Shown here: piece by piece, positions 1-8,192 of the stretch
Position numbering within the stretch: the first letter of the stretch is position 1
Layout: each line of letters opens with the position of its first letter
Origin: Tenacibaculum soleae
Lineage (GTDB): Bacteria; Bacteroidota; Bacteroidia; Flavobacteriales; Flavobacteriaceae
NCBI RefSeq assembly: GCF_001693415.1
Contig: NZ_MAKX01000002.1
Coordinates: 186,001-250,000, forward strand
DNA: 64,000 nt
Direction: 5' to 3'
The notes under the pieces: generated by a model
Seen by the model: only the letters and a program-made list of their open reading frames with translations
Databases searched by the model: none
What the model was told of the DNA's origin: nothing
Made by a program: the position numbers and the translations under genes

Positions 1-854
1 ACTGGCAATTGCATCCTAAACACGCTCTTAATTTTGGATATGGATTACATCATCAAAACACACCGAGTCCATTAGTATTTTTAAATAAGAAAATAGATGG
101 TATAAATACGCAACCAAATAAAAACCTTGATTTTATTAAAAGTAATCATTTTGTACTTGGGTATGATGTGAAAATAGCGCCAAAATGGAGAGGTAAATTA
201 GAATTATATCATCAAACAATTAAAAATGCTGCGGTTGATAAAACTCCATCTAGCTATTCTTCACTAACTGAAGGAGCCGATTTTACTTTTTCTTCAGATA
301 AAACCAATTTAACTAATGCTGGTACAGGAATTAATCAAGGACTTGAACTTACTTTAGAAAAATCATTTAGTAAAGGTTACCATGCTTTAATTACAAGCTC
401 AATATTCGATAGTACTTACAAAGGAAGTGATGGTATAAAAAGAAACACTCCTTTTAATAACGGGTATGTTTTTAATTTTTTAACAGGAAAAGAATTTAAA
501 TTAGGAGCTAGTAAAAACACGATACTCTCAATAGATACTCGTTTTGTTACTGCAGGTGGTAAATATTTTACACCTGTAAATCTTGAAGCTTCAAAAGTTG
601 CTGGTTATCAAATACTAGATAACTCCAATGCGTTTAGCAAGCAATATGACAACTACATGCGCTTAGATTTAAAAATAGGAGTAATTTTTAATAGTAAAAA
701 GCGAAAAAGTTCTCATAAATTATATGTTGATCTGCAAAATATTACAGATAAAGAGAATATTTTTGTAAAAAAGTACAACAGAACAACCAATACCGTAGAA
801 CAAGTAAATCAAGCTGGTTTTTTTCCAGACTTTGGCTATCGTTTTCAATTTTAA
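1..854 (+). CDS. TonB-dependent outer-membrane receptor, 3' part only
   Basis: The gene enters from the left edge; the first full codon is at position 3, and about 283 C-terminal residues are present. The sequence alternates short polar turns with amphipathic strands (GLELTLEKSF, YNNYMRLDLKIGV-like strands, KLYVDLQNITDKENIF) and ends in an aromatic strand, FGYRFQF. This is the usual end of a 22-stranded TonB-dependent receptor barrel. The plug and any carboxypeptidase-like N-terminal domain are outside the window. The substrate cannot be told. The Crp/Fnr gene follows 19 bases downstream on the same strand, so the two may be co-transcribed. An outer-membrane barrel is well supported; the family call rests on the C-terminal half only. 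Confidence 0.75.
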   Translation, partial: WQLHPKHALNFGYGLHHQNTPSPLVFLNKKIDGINTQPNKNLDFIKSNHFVLGYDVKIAPKWRGKLELYHQTIKNAAVDKTPSSYSSLTEGADFTFSSDKTNLTNAGTGINQGLELTLEKSFSKGYHALITSSIFDSTYKGSDGIKRNTPFNNGYVFNFLTGKEFKLGASKNTILSIDTRFVTAGGKYFTPVNLEASKVAGYQILDNSNAFSKQYDNYMRLDLKIGVIFNSKKRKSSHKLYVDLQNITDKENIFVKKYNRTTNTVEQVNQAGFFPDFGYRFQF

Positions 855-873
855 CAACAAAAGTTTACCTACC

Positions 874-1458
874 ATGCATAAACAAGTTATTGATTTCTTT
901 AAGCAATTTATCCCTATAAGCGAAGAGTCTGCGAACTTTATCAAGACTAATACCGTCGTAAAAAAAATAGCTAAAAATGATTTTTTACTAACACAAGGAA
1001 AAGTGTGTGATTTTGTTGCTTTTATTAATGAAGGTGCTTTTAGGTCTTTTTATAGTGTTGATGGACAAGAATACAGTAAACAATTTTTCTTTGAGAAAAA
1101 CTTTTGTACAGATTATAGTAGTTTTCTTACTCAAAAAAATTCACTTAGCTATTTACAAGCTATTGAAGATAGTACTGTAATTATATTTAATAAGAAAGTG
1201 GTTGATGAAGCTTATAAAGTTATACCTAACTTTACGGTTTTTGGTAAAAAATTAGCTGAGAACTTATACATTATTGTTTGTGATATTAAAGCTTCTTTTA
1301 TTTTAAACACCCCAAAAGAAAGATATGAGAATTTAGTGAAAGAGAGGCCTAAGGTTACACAAAGAGTACCACAGTATATGATTGCCTCCTACTTAGGTAT
1401 TACTCCTGAAGCTTTAAGTAGAATAAGAAAACGTATTTTAAATAACAAAAACATATAA
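874..1458 (+). CDS. Crp/Fnr family transcriptional regulator
   Basis: A 194-residue protein with an N-terminal cyclic-nucleotide-binding-like beta-roll (about residues 20-120) and a C-terminal helix-turn-helix near residues 165-190, where ASYLGITPEALSRIRKRI is the recognition region. The ATG at 874 is preferred over an upstream in-frame codon that overlaps the receptor gene, because MHKQVIDFFKQFIP is a typical start for this Bacteroidetes subfamily. No CxxC or other Fe-S ligand pattern of true FNR is visible, so the effector is unknown. It lies directly behind a TonB receptor and ahead of a strong terminator, which suggests a local regulator, but that is inference. It resembles the regulator at 34042-34629. 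Confidence 0.85.
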   Translation: MHKQVIDFFKQFIPISEESANFIKTNTVVKKIAKNDFLLTQGKVCDFVAFINEGAFRSFYSVDGQEYSKQFFFEKNFCTDYSSFLTQKNSLSYLQAIEDSTVIIFNKKVVDEAYKVIPNFTVFGKKLAENLYIIVCDIKASFILNTPKERYENLVKERPKVTQRVPQYMIASYLGITPEALSRIRKRILNNKNI

Positions 1459-1460
1459 TA

Positions 1461-1498
1461 AAAAGCTCCTTGTTTTATTTAAAACAAGGAGCTTTTTT
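1461..1498 (+). terminator. Rho-independent terminator after the Crp/Fnr gene
   Basis: A 16-base arm AAAAGCTCCTTGTTTT, a loop ATTT, a matching arm and a T-run. It begins two bases after the stop codon. The A-rich 5' side makes it usable from both directions, so it may also stop transcription from the minus-strand gene ending at 1529. Confidence 0.9.
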
Positions 1499-1528
1499 AA
1501 TGATTACAAAAATTAAACTAACTCTTCA

Positions 1529-2017
1529 TTAAAAATCAAAGTCATCTATATTTTCAAAACTTGGAAAATCATCATTAAAGTCATCCTCTAAATCATCGGT
1601 TGCTGTTGCTTTAAACTCTTTTTCAGGAGCTTCATCAGGAATTTCACCTACCGTTAAAATTATTTTAGATTCGGTAACTACCTCATCTGATTGTTCTACG
1701 ATTTCAACGTAAAACGTCCACATTTGTAAAAAATCATACACATAAATCAATTTATCATTGATATTTGGTAGTGTTTCATTTAAAATACAAGTTGCCATTG
1801 ATACACCTTCACCAGCTTCTGCCATGTTAAATAATGGAATTTCCTCCCCTTGATTCCAATCTTCATCAGTACGGTAAAAAGAAGCCATTTCCTGCCCATT
1901 AAAACCAAATGATTTTGCAATATCAAAATGTAAATTTTCTAACGATTTAACCTCATCAAAAACTAAGGTTCTAATAACATCTTCTTTGGTATCTAAAATT
2001 ACGCGTACTTTATACAT
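1529..2017 (-). CDS. pRiA4b ORF-3-like protein
   Basis: A 162-residue acidic protein. The N-terminal part (MYKVRVILDTKEDVIRTLVF, then FDIAKSFGF and MASFYRTDEDW) and the following LIYVYDFLQMWTFYVEI match the fold of the plasmid pRiA4b ORF-3-like / IS1096-passenger family seen widely in Bacteroidetes. The C-terminus is a low-complexity acidic tail rich in D, E and F (DDLEDDFNDDFPSFENIDDFDF region). The ATG at 2017 is chosen over an in-frame ATG at 2086, which would run into the divergent gene. The family has no established biochemical role and there is no transposase nearby, so it should be read as a housekeeping gene of unknown function. Confidence 0.7.
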   Translation of the reverse strand: MYKVRVILDTKEDVIRTLVFDEVKSLENLHFDIAKSFGFNGQEMASFYRTDEDWNQGEEIPLFNMAEAGEGVSMATCILNETLPNINDKLIYVYDFLQMWTFYVEIVEQSDEVVTESKIILTVGEIPDEAPEKEFKATATDDLEDDFNDDFPSFENIDDFDF

Positions 2018-2037
2018 TCTATCATTTTTTGTCGCCA

Positions 2038-2055
2038 CAAAAATACGTATTTTTG
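2038..2055. promoter_or_regulatory. Back-to-back -7 boxes forming a perfect palindrome
   Basis: CAAAAATACGTATTTTTG is its own reverse complement. Read on the plus strand it ends in TATTTTTG (2048-2055), and on the minus strand it also ends in TATTTTTG (2038-2045). Both fit the Bacteroidetes -7 consensus TAnnTTTG and point away from each other, toward the thioesterase gene (start 2075) and the pRiA4b-like gene (start 2017). The start-site positions are inferred. Confidence 0.6.
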
Positions 2056-2074
2056 AATGATAATTTTTAATTAA

Positions 2075-2491
2075 ATGGATACACAAAAATCTCTCGATAT
2101 ACTTAACGGTTTTAACAAAAATACATTGATGGAAACACTTCAGATTGAATTTACTGAGGTTGGCGATAATTTTTTAACTGCAAGAATGCCTGTAAACTCA
2201 AAAGTACATCAACCTTACGGAATTTTACATGGAGGTGCTACAGCTGCTTTAGCTGAAACTGTTGGGAGCTCTGCTTCAGCTTTTTTTTTAAACGACTCAA
2301 CTAAAATTGTAAAAGGAATTGAGTTAAGTATTAACCACCTAAAAAGTAAAAAAGAAGGAGTGGTTTTTGCTACTGCTAAAGCAGTTCACCAAGGAAGAAC
2401 AACGCATTTATGGGAAGTTAAAATTGTTGATGAAAATAATAATTTAATTTCTCTATGTAAGATTACCAATATTGTTTTAGATAAAAAATAA
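2075..2491 (+). CDS. menI: Hotdog-fold thioesterase, probable DHNA-CoA thioesterase
   Basis: A 138-residue single hotdog domain of the PaaI/YbgC type. The motif HGGATAALAETVGSSAS (from about residue 50) carries the substrate-binding HGG and the catalytic acidic residue, and the second half contains KGIELSINHLKSKKEG. The gene ends 5 bases before the isochorismate synthase gene on the same strand. That tight pairing suggests it hydrolyses 1,4-dihydroxy-2-naphthoyl-CoA in menaquinone synthesis, the step after MenB. The fold is clear from sequence; the substrate is inferred from the neighbour. A general medium-chain acyl-CoA thioesterase cannot be excluded. Confidence 0.7.
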   Translation: MDTQKSLDILNGFNKNTLMETLQIEFTEVGDNFLTARMPVNSKVHQPYGILHGGATAALAETVGSSASAFFLNDSTKIVKGIELSINHLKSKKEGVVFATAKAVHQGRTTHLWEVKIVDENNNLISLCKITNIVLDKK

Positions 2492-2496
2492 TTAGA

Positions 2497-3549
2497 TTGG
2501 ATATATTTTTAAACATAAAAAAAGCACTCGATAATCAACTTCCGTTTGTTGTTTATTCTAAACCAAATTCATCAATTTTAAAAGGATGGTTTCAAAAAAA
2601 TGACACGTTGTTTACTTCGGATAAATATGATGAAAGCGGCTTTATTTTTGCTCCTTTTAACGATAAATATGATGCTATTTTACTCCCAAAAAATCAATCC
2701 TTTTTTTTTGAAGAAAACATAACTACAACTCTTGATTACATTAAAAAGAATCAAATTAAACCAAACAATTCATCAGAAGAAAAACATATTGAATTAATTA
2801 AAAAAGGGATTAACGCTATTGATAATAAGCAATTTAAAAAAGTGGTTTTATCAAGGAAAGAAGCTATTGATTTAACTGATTTTAACCCAATAATAACTTT
2901 AAAAAAATTACTTAAAAACTACCCAAATGCTTTTACTTATTTATGGTTTCATCCTAAAGTTGGCATGTGGTTAGGAGCTACTCCTGAAACTTTAGTTAAA
3001 ATTAAGGGCAACAATTTTAAAACAATGTCGTTGGCAGGAACACAGGTTTATGAAGTTAATAAAGAAGTTAATTGGCAACCAAAAGAAATAACTGAACAGC
3101 AATTTGTTACTGATTATATTACCGATAAATTAGCACCTATTTGCAAAAAAATAACAAAAGGTGCTGTTGAAACTATTAAAGCAGGTAATTTATTGCATTT
3201 AAAAACACAAATTTCTGGCGAATTGTTAACTACAACCACTGTTTTAATAAAAAAACTACACCCAACTCCAGCTGTTTGTGGTTTACCTTTAAAACCTTCA
3301 AAAGATTTTATTTTAAATAATGAAAACTACAACCGAACATACTACACTGGTTTTTTGGGAGAATTAAATTTAAAAAGTCAAAATAAAAACACTTCTGAAC
3401 TTTTTGTAAATTTACGATGCATGGAAGTTAAAAATAACACTGCTTATATTTTTGTAGGTGGCGGAATAACCAAAGAAAGCAACCCTAAAAATGAATGGAA
3501 TGAAACCGTCGCTAAAACAAAAACGATGAAAAAAGTGCTATTCAATTAA
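2497..3549 (+). CDS. menF: Isochorismate synthase / chorismate-binding enzyme
   Basis: A 350-residue chorismate-binding enzyme that converts chorismate to isochorismate, the first step of menaquinone synthesis. Family signatures are KKVVLSRKEAI (about residues 116-126), MSLAGTQ, HPTPAVCGLP and the C-terminal FVGGGITKESNP. It is shorter than the 430-residue E. coli MenF, as is common in Bacteroidetes. The start is TTG at 2497, five bases after the thioesterase stop; no ATG gives a complete N-terminus. Co-transcription with the hotdog gene is likely. EntC-type siderophore synthesis is the alternative, but no other siderophore genes are present while menB and menD lie elsewhere in the window. 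Confidence 0.85.
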   Translation: MDIFLNIKKALDNQLPFVVYSKPNSSILKGWFQKNDTLFTSDKYDESGFIFAPFNDKYDAILLPKNQSFFFEENITTTLDYIKKNQIKPNNSSEEKHIELIKKGINAIDNKQFKKVVLSRKEAIDLTDFNPIITLKKLLKNYPNAFTYLWFHPKVGMWLGATPETLVKIKGNNFKTMSLAGTQVYEVNKEVNWQPKEITEQQFVTDYITDKLAPICKKITKGAVETIKAGNLLHLKTQISGELLTTTTVLIKKLHPTPAVCGLPLKPSKDFILNNENYNRTYYTGFLGELNLKSQNKNTSELFVNLRCMEVKNNTAYIFVGGGITKESNPKNEWNETVAKTKTMKKVLFN

Positions 3550-3582
3550 AAAGCATCAACCTAATAAGGTTAATGCTTTTCT
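3548..3582 (+). terminator. Rho-independent terminator after menF
   Basis: The arms AAGCATCAACCT and AGGTTAATGCTT, with one mismatch, are followed by a short T-rich stretch directly behind the stop codon. Confidence 0.7.
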
Positions 3583-3662
3583 TTGTGTAAATTGAATTTG
3601 AATTGATTTTTTAGTAAAATATAAACTAATCGTTTATTTAATTTTACTAACAGTTTTCTCTG

Positions 3663-4037
3663 CTATATATCATCAAAAGAAACGTCTGTAAAACTTTCAG
3701 CTGAGGCTGATTTTTCTACCTCTTCTATTGCCTCTTCTTTTTTATAATCTTTTTGGTGACGCTCACTTATTACTTCTGATCCTTTTTCGTTTACAATAAA
3801 ATCAGTAGCTTTATTTAACATCTCTTTAAAATCTGAAAAATCTTCTTTATATAAGTAAATTTTATGCTTTTGATAATGAAAAGATCCATCATCGTGTGTA
3901 AACTTTTTACTTTCTGTTACTGTTAAATAATAATCATCTGCTTTGGTAGACCTTACATCAAAAAAGTAAGTTCTTCTACCTGCTCTTAAAACTTGTGAAA
4001 AAATCTCTTCTTGTTCTACTCTCTCCCTTTCACTCAT
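3663..4037 (-). CDS. DUF3276 / PUR-domain protein
   Basis: A 124-residue protein matching the Bacteroidetes DUF3276 family, which has the PUR-alpha-like nucleic-acid-binding fold known from Borrelia. The PUR-like repeat covers about residues 10-85: FSQVLRAGRRTYFFDVRST, DYYLTVTESKKF and KIYLYKEDFSDFKEMLNKA. The rest is a charged, probably disordered tail ending in FTDVSFDDI. It is a likely single-stranded DNA or RNA binding protein in the cytoplasm. It lies 81 bases downstream of the ABC exporter on the same strand, with no obvious functional link. The family assignment is firm; the function is known only by structural analogy. Confidence 0.85.
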   Translation of the reverse strand: MSERERVEQEEIFSQVLRAGRRTYFFDVRSTKADDYYLTVTESKKFTHDDGSFHYQKHKIYLYKEDFSDFKEMLNKATDFIVNEKGSEVISERHQKDYKKEEAIEEVEKSASAESFTDVSFDDI

Positions 4038-4118
4038 AATCTTATTCTTAAATAATAATTGTTTACTTAAAATTGCTCAACAAATCTAACAAAATAATTG
4101 ATTTGGCAATACGAAACA

Positions 4119-5873
4119 TTACATTTCTTTTTCTAAAAGTTGTTGTTCATACAACTCTTTATAATAACCTGCTGTTTTTATTAATTGATTATGAACACCT
4201 TGCTGAATAACCCTACCTTTATCTAGTACAATAATTTTATCGGCATTTTTTGCTGATGAAACTCTATGACTAATAATGATTGTTGTTTTTTCGTTTGATA
4301 CACGTTCTAAATTAGAAAGAATTTGTTCTTCTGTTTCGGTATCAACTGCTGATAAACAATCATCGAAAATTAAAATTTTAGGATTTTTTATAATCGCTCT
4401 TGCGATAGAAGTTCGTTGCTTTTGGCCTCCTGATAAGGTAACCCCTCTTTCACCTAAAATGGTTTGATATCCTTCTTTAAAGGCTATTATATTTTCGTGA
4501 ATTACCGCATTTTTAGCAGCTTGAATAATTTCTTGTTCTGTTGCGTTTTCTTTGCCGAACTTTATATTATTCTGAATCGTATCTGAGAATAAAAAAGGAT
4601 CTTGTGGTACAAAACCAATCTGATTTCTTACATCATATAAATTACAATCTTTAATGTTTTTGCCATCAATTAACACAGCTCCTTCACTAGCATCGTACAA
4701 ACGTGAAATTAAATTTATAATAGTCGTTTTTCCACTTCCTGTTTTTCCTAAAATAGCTAACGTTTCTCCTTTGTTTATTTTTAAATTCACATTATTTAAA
4801 GCCGTAATATTGGTATCATCATAAGTTAATGAAACGTTTTTAAATTCAATATTTCCTTCAACTTTTGTCTCAACATCTTCAGTATTACTAATTTCAGGAA
4901 CCTGTTTTAAAAACTCATTAATTCTTTGTTGCGAAGCTTCAGCTTGTTGTACCATCGATGTAACCCAACCAACAACAGCTACCGGCCAAGTAAGTATATT
5001 TACATACATTACAAATGCGCCTATAGCACCTAATTGTATTTCACCTGCGATGTATTGTTTACCTCCTATATATAATACGATAATATTACTAATACCTATT
5101 AACAATATCATCAGTGGAAAAAATAAGGCTTGAATCTTATGCAGCTCAATATTTTTATCTTTACTTTGGTCAGCTATTTCATCAAAAGAAGAAATAACAG
5201 CTTTTTCAATTGCATATGATTTTACTACATTAATTCCTGAAAAAAACTCTTGATTAAATGTGGTTAATTTTGATAAGTATTGCTGAACTATAACACTTTT
5301 TTTATTAATCTGTTTACTTAACACAAAAATAGATACTGATAAAATAGGAAACGGTATCATGGTGTACAAAGTTAGCTTTGGTGAAATTGCATACATCTGA
5401 CTAAAACCAATTATAAGCGAAACCAGCATATTTAAAGAATACATGATTGCAGGCCCAAAATACATACGTACTTTAGATACATCTTCACTTATACGATTCA
5501 TTAAATCGCCCGTTCTATTCTTCTTATAAAAATTAATTGATAAACGCTGATATTGTTCAAAAATTTCATTTTTTAAATCAAACTCTATCATTCTTGACAT
5601 TACTATAATAGTTTGTCGCATTAAAAAAGTGAAAAAACCACCTAATAAAGTTACCACTATTATCAATAATATATTATTAAACAAAATTGATTTCACTTCA
5701 GATAAATCAGTTAGTTTTCCTAATTGATAATCTTCAACTACATTTAGTGACTCACCAACAAAATCTGGAATTTTAAGCGTTAAAACCTTTGCTAACACTG
5801 TAATTAATATCCCCAATAACAATCGCCATTTATATTTTATAAAGTACTTATTAAGGTATTTTAATGCTTTCAA
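4119..5873 (-). CDS. ABC exporter half-transporter (permease-ATPase fusion)
   Basis: A 584-residue type-IV ABC exporter half. Six transmembrane helices lie in residues 15-310 and the ATPase in 340-570: Walker A GKTGSGKT (376-383), signature LSGGQ (480-484), Walker B LIFDD (Asp504) and H-loop His536. The residue normally occupied by the catalytic glutamate is Asp505 (FDDCLSAVDTETEE), a pattern seen in the degenerate half of MdlAB/YheIH-type heterodimers. No partner half-transporter is adjacent, so it either forms a homodimer with Asp or pairs with a distant gene. The substrate is unknown; lipids, drugs and peptides are all possible for this class. Confidence 0.9.
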   Translation of the reverse strand: MKALKYLNKYFIKYKWRLLLGILITVLAKVLTLKIPDFVGESLNVVEDYQLGKLTDLSEVKSILFNNILLIIVVTLLGGFFTFLMRQTIIVMSRMIEFDLKNEIFEQYQRLSINFYKKNRTGDLMNRISEDVSKVRMYFGPAIMYSLNMLVSLIIGFSQMYAISPKLTLYTMIPFPILSVSIFVLSKQINKKSVIVQQYLSKLTTFNQEFFSGINVVKSYAIEKAVISSFDEIADQSKDKNIELHKIQALFFPLMILLIGISNIIVLYIGGKQYIAGEIQLGAIGAFVMYVNILTWPVAVVGWVTSMVQQAEASQQRINEFLKQVPEISNTEDVETKVEGNIEFKNVSLTYDDTNITALNNVNLKINKGETLAILGKTGSGKTTIINLISRLYDASEGAVLIDGKNIKDCNLYDVRNQIGFVPQDPFLFSDTIQNNIKFGKENATEQEIIQAAKNAVIHENIIAFKEGYQTILGERGVTLSGGQKQRTSIARAIIKNPKILIFDDCLSAVDTETEEQILSNLERVSNEKTTIIISHRVSSAKNADKIIVLDKGRVIQQGVHNQLIKTAGYYKELYEQQLLEKEM

Positions 5874-5951
5874 TGTAAAAATTATTTTTAAGTTAAAATT
5901 TCATACAAATAAAGACCTTTTGTTAAAGACATCATAATTAAGCTATCATTT

Positions 5952-5983
5952 TTTGCTTATGTTTTAACGATTTCATATTTTTG
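5952..5983 (+). promoter_or_regulatory. Promoter of the leucine dehydrogenase gene
   Basis: A -33 box TTTG (5952-5955), a 20-base spacer and a -7 box TATTTTTG (5976-5983) fit the Bacteroidetes consensus well. The start codon is at 6036, giving a leader of about 48 bases. Confidence 0.7.
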
Positions 5984-6035
5984 TACTCTAATTTTTGAGA
6001 TTATTAAAACATTCTCAAATAAAAAAACAAAACAA

Positions 6036-7136
6036 ATGACATCAGAAATCATTGATACTAAAGATCTTAAAAACGACCCAGTATTCGGTCAATTGTCTTT
6101 TGACAATCACGAACAAATCGTTTTTTGTAACGACGAAGATACTGGTTTAAAAGCAATAATTGGTATTCACAATACAACTTTAGGACCTGCTTTAGGAGGT
6201 ACTAGAATGTGGCAATATAAAAGTGAATGGGATGCTCTTAACGATGTTTTACGTTTATCTCGTGGAATGACTTATAAATCTGCCATTACAGGATTAAATC
6301 TTGGAGGTGGTAAAGCTGTAATTATTGGAGATGCAAAAACTCAAAAAAACGACGCGTTAATGCGTAAATTTGGTGAGTATGTAAATTCTTTGAGCGGTAA
6401 ATATATTACGGCAGAAGATGTTGGTATGGAAACTCGTGATATGGATATTATTCGTGAAGTTACTCCACATGTAACAGGTGTTTCTGAAGCTATTGGTGGG
6501 TCTGGAAATCCATCTCCAGTAACTGCGTATGGAGTTTACATGGGAATGAAAGCTGCTGCTAAATACCGCTTTGGAACAGAAAATTTAGATGGTAAAAAAG
6601 TATTAGTACAAGGTGTTGGACATGTTGGAGAAACTTTAGTAAAACACATTACTGATGAAGGTGCGCAAGTAATATTAAATGATATTAACGAAGCCCGTTT
6701 AGAAGAATTAAGTAAAAAATACGGCGCAAACGTAGTATTAGGTAATGATATTTACGGATTAGATATTGATATCTATGCTCCATGTGCTTTAGGTGCTACG
6801 GTAAATGACCACAGTATCTCACAATTAAAAGCTAAGGTTATTGCTGGTGCAGCAAACAACCAATTGGCTAACGAATTAAAACATGGTACTTTGTTAAGAG
6901 AAAAAGGGATTGCTTATGCACCTGATTTCTTAATTAATGCTGGTGGAATTATAAATGTTTATGCTGAAGTTGCTGGCTATGACAAGGTTGAAAGCTTAAA
7001 AAGAACCGAAAATATTTATAATACAACTTTAGATATTTTTAACTTAGCAGAAAAAGAAAGCATCACAACACATCAAGCTGCTTTTAATATTGCACAAGCA
7101 AGAATTGATGCTCGTAAAAAAGAGCAAAATAGCTAG
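6036..7136 (+). CDS. Glu/Leu/Phe/Val dehydrogenase, probably leucine dehydrogenase
   Basis: A 366-residue NAD-dependent branched-chain amino acid dehydrogenase that deaminates leucine, valine or isoleucine to the keto acid and ammonia. The catalytic region MTYKSAITGLNLGGGKAV contains both expected lysines (Lys81 binds substrate, Lys93 is catalytic), and the NAD-binding Rossmann motif VLVQGVGHVGETLV follows at about residue 188. The length equals the usual 364-370 for leucine dehydrogenase and is much shorter than glutamate dehydrogenase. It has its own promoter and a terminator-like hairpin behind it. The family is certain; the preference for leucine over phenylalanine or valine is inferred from length and motif. 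Confidence 0.88.
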   Translation: MTSEIIDTKDLKNDPVFGQLSFDNHEQIVFCNDEDTGLKAIIGIHNTTLGPALGGTRMWQYKSEWDALNDVLRLSRGMTYKSAITGLNLGGGKAVIIGDAKTQKNDALMRKFGEYVNSLSGKYITAEDVGMETRDMDIIREVTPHVTGVSEAIGGSGNPSPVTAYGVYMGMKAAAKYRFGTENLDGKKVLVQGVGHVGETLVKHITDEGAQVILNDINEARLEELSKKYGANVVLGNDIYGLDIDIYAPCALGATVNDHSISQLKAKVIAGAANNQLANELKHGTLLREKGIAYAPDFLINAGGIINVYAEVAGYDKVESLKRTENIYNTTLDIFNLAEKESITTHQAAFNIAQARIDARKKEQNS

Positions 7137-7155
7137 ATAAAAAATAAAAAAGTTT

Positions 7156-7200
7156 TACTTTTGCAGAGCGTTAGAAATAGTTTCTATCGCTCTTTTTTTT
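7156..7200 (+). promoter_or_regulatory. -7 box followed by a terminator hairpin in front of nusB
   Basis: TACTTTTG (7156-7163) fits the -7 consensus. A hairpin with arms AGAGCG-TT-AGAAA and TTTCT-AT-CGCTCT (7165-7193) and a run of eight T's (7193-7200) follows at once, 13 bases before the nusB start. It may be the terminator of the dehydrogenase gene, a leader attenuator of nusB, or both. Confidence 0.6.
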
Positions 7201-7213
7201 AAAGTTCTTTAAA

Positions 7214-8152
7214 ATGATTAACAGAAGACATATTCGAGTTAAGGTAATGCAGTCGGTTTATGCAATGCAGCAATCGCAGAGTGATGATATTGTAAAAGAA
7301 GAAAAATTCTTAAAACACAGTATTCAAAAAATGTATGATTTATACGTACTTAATCTTCAGTTATTAGTTGAAGTTCAAAAATTAGCTAACAAAAGAGCAT
7401 TACTAGCTAAGAAAAAAATACTTGCAACAAAAGAAGAATTAAATCCTAACGAAAAATTTATCAATAACAAACTTATTAATAAACTTAATGAGAGCGTTAG
7501 CCTTGAAGGATATGTTGAACTAAACAACTTAAACTTTTGGCAACTTGATAATGAATACGTGCGTATCATTTTAGATGAATTACAAAAAAGTGATTTGTAT
7601 TTAAAATATATGGATACTATAGAAGATTCATACAATGTAGACCGTGCTTTTATTATTGATTTTTTTAAAGAAATTATAGCTCCTAATGAAAAGTTAGCAG
7701 ATTATTTTGAAGATAAAATGATTTCTTGGGTAGATGATATCCCTTTTGTTAATACTTGGATTGTTAAATCATTAAACAAACAAAAAATACAAAATCCTTT
7801 TATTTTAGGAAGCTTATATAAAGACAGTGAAGACAAACAATTTGTGGGGGATTTATTTACAAAAACAGTATTAAATCAACACAAATATCAAGAAGATATT
7901 ATTGATAAAACTCCGAATTGGGAAGCTGATAGAATTGCCGATATTGATATGATTATTATTAAAATGGCAATTACCGAATTTTTACATTTCCCATCAATAC
8001 CAAGTAGAGTAAGTATTAACGAATATATTGAACTAGCCAAAGATTACTCAACCAATAAAAGTGGTTATTTTATTAACGGTGTTTTAGACAAACTATCAAA
8101 AGACTATTTAGCTTCTGATAAGATGGTTAAAATTGGAAGAGGTTTATTATAA
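7214..8152 (+). CDS. nusB: Transcription antitermination factor NusB
   Basis: A 312-residue protein with the long N-terminal extension usual in Bacteroidetes; the canonical NusB fold fills roughly the last 150 residues. Diagnostic sequence includes the start MINRRHIRVKVMQSVYA and the C-terminal DRIADIDMIIIKMAITEF, RVSINEYIELAKDYS and SGYFINGVLDKL. NusB binds boxA RNA together with NusE/S10 and prevents premature termination, mainly in rRNA operons. The gene is followed by a DUF1573 lipoprotein gene and yajC on the same strand, a common flavobacterial order. The leader carries a terminator-type hairpin, which hints at control by read-through. Confidence 0.92.
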   Translation: MINRRHIRVKVMQSVYAMQQSQSDDIVKEEKFLKHSIQKMYDLYVLNLQLLVEVQKLANKRALLAKKKILATKEELNPNEKFINNKLINKLNESVSLEGYVELNNLNFWQLDNEYVRIILDELQKSDLYLKYMDTIEDSYNVDRAFIIDFFKEIIAPNEKLADYFEDKMISWVDDIPFVNTWIVKSLNKQKIQNPFILGSLYKDSEDKQFVGDLFTKTVLNQHKYQEDIIDKTPNWEADRIADIDMIIIKMAITEFLHFPSIPSRVSINEYIELAKDYSTNKSGYFINGVLDKLSKDYLASDKMVKIGRGLL

Positions 8153-8192
8153 AATTATTATTTTTACAACAAATAAATTAAAACATAGTAAA

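Noticed and set aside
1529..2017. IS1096-passenger-like gene as a sign of an insertion sequence
   Set aside because: There is no transposase, no terminal inverted repeats and no target duplication; the family is a normal chromosomal one in Bacteroidetes.
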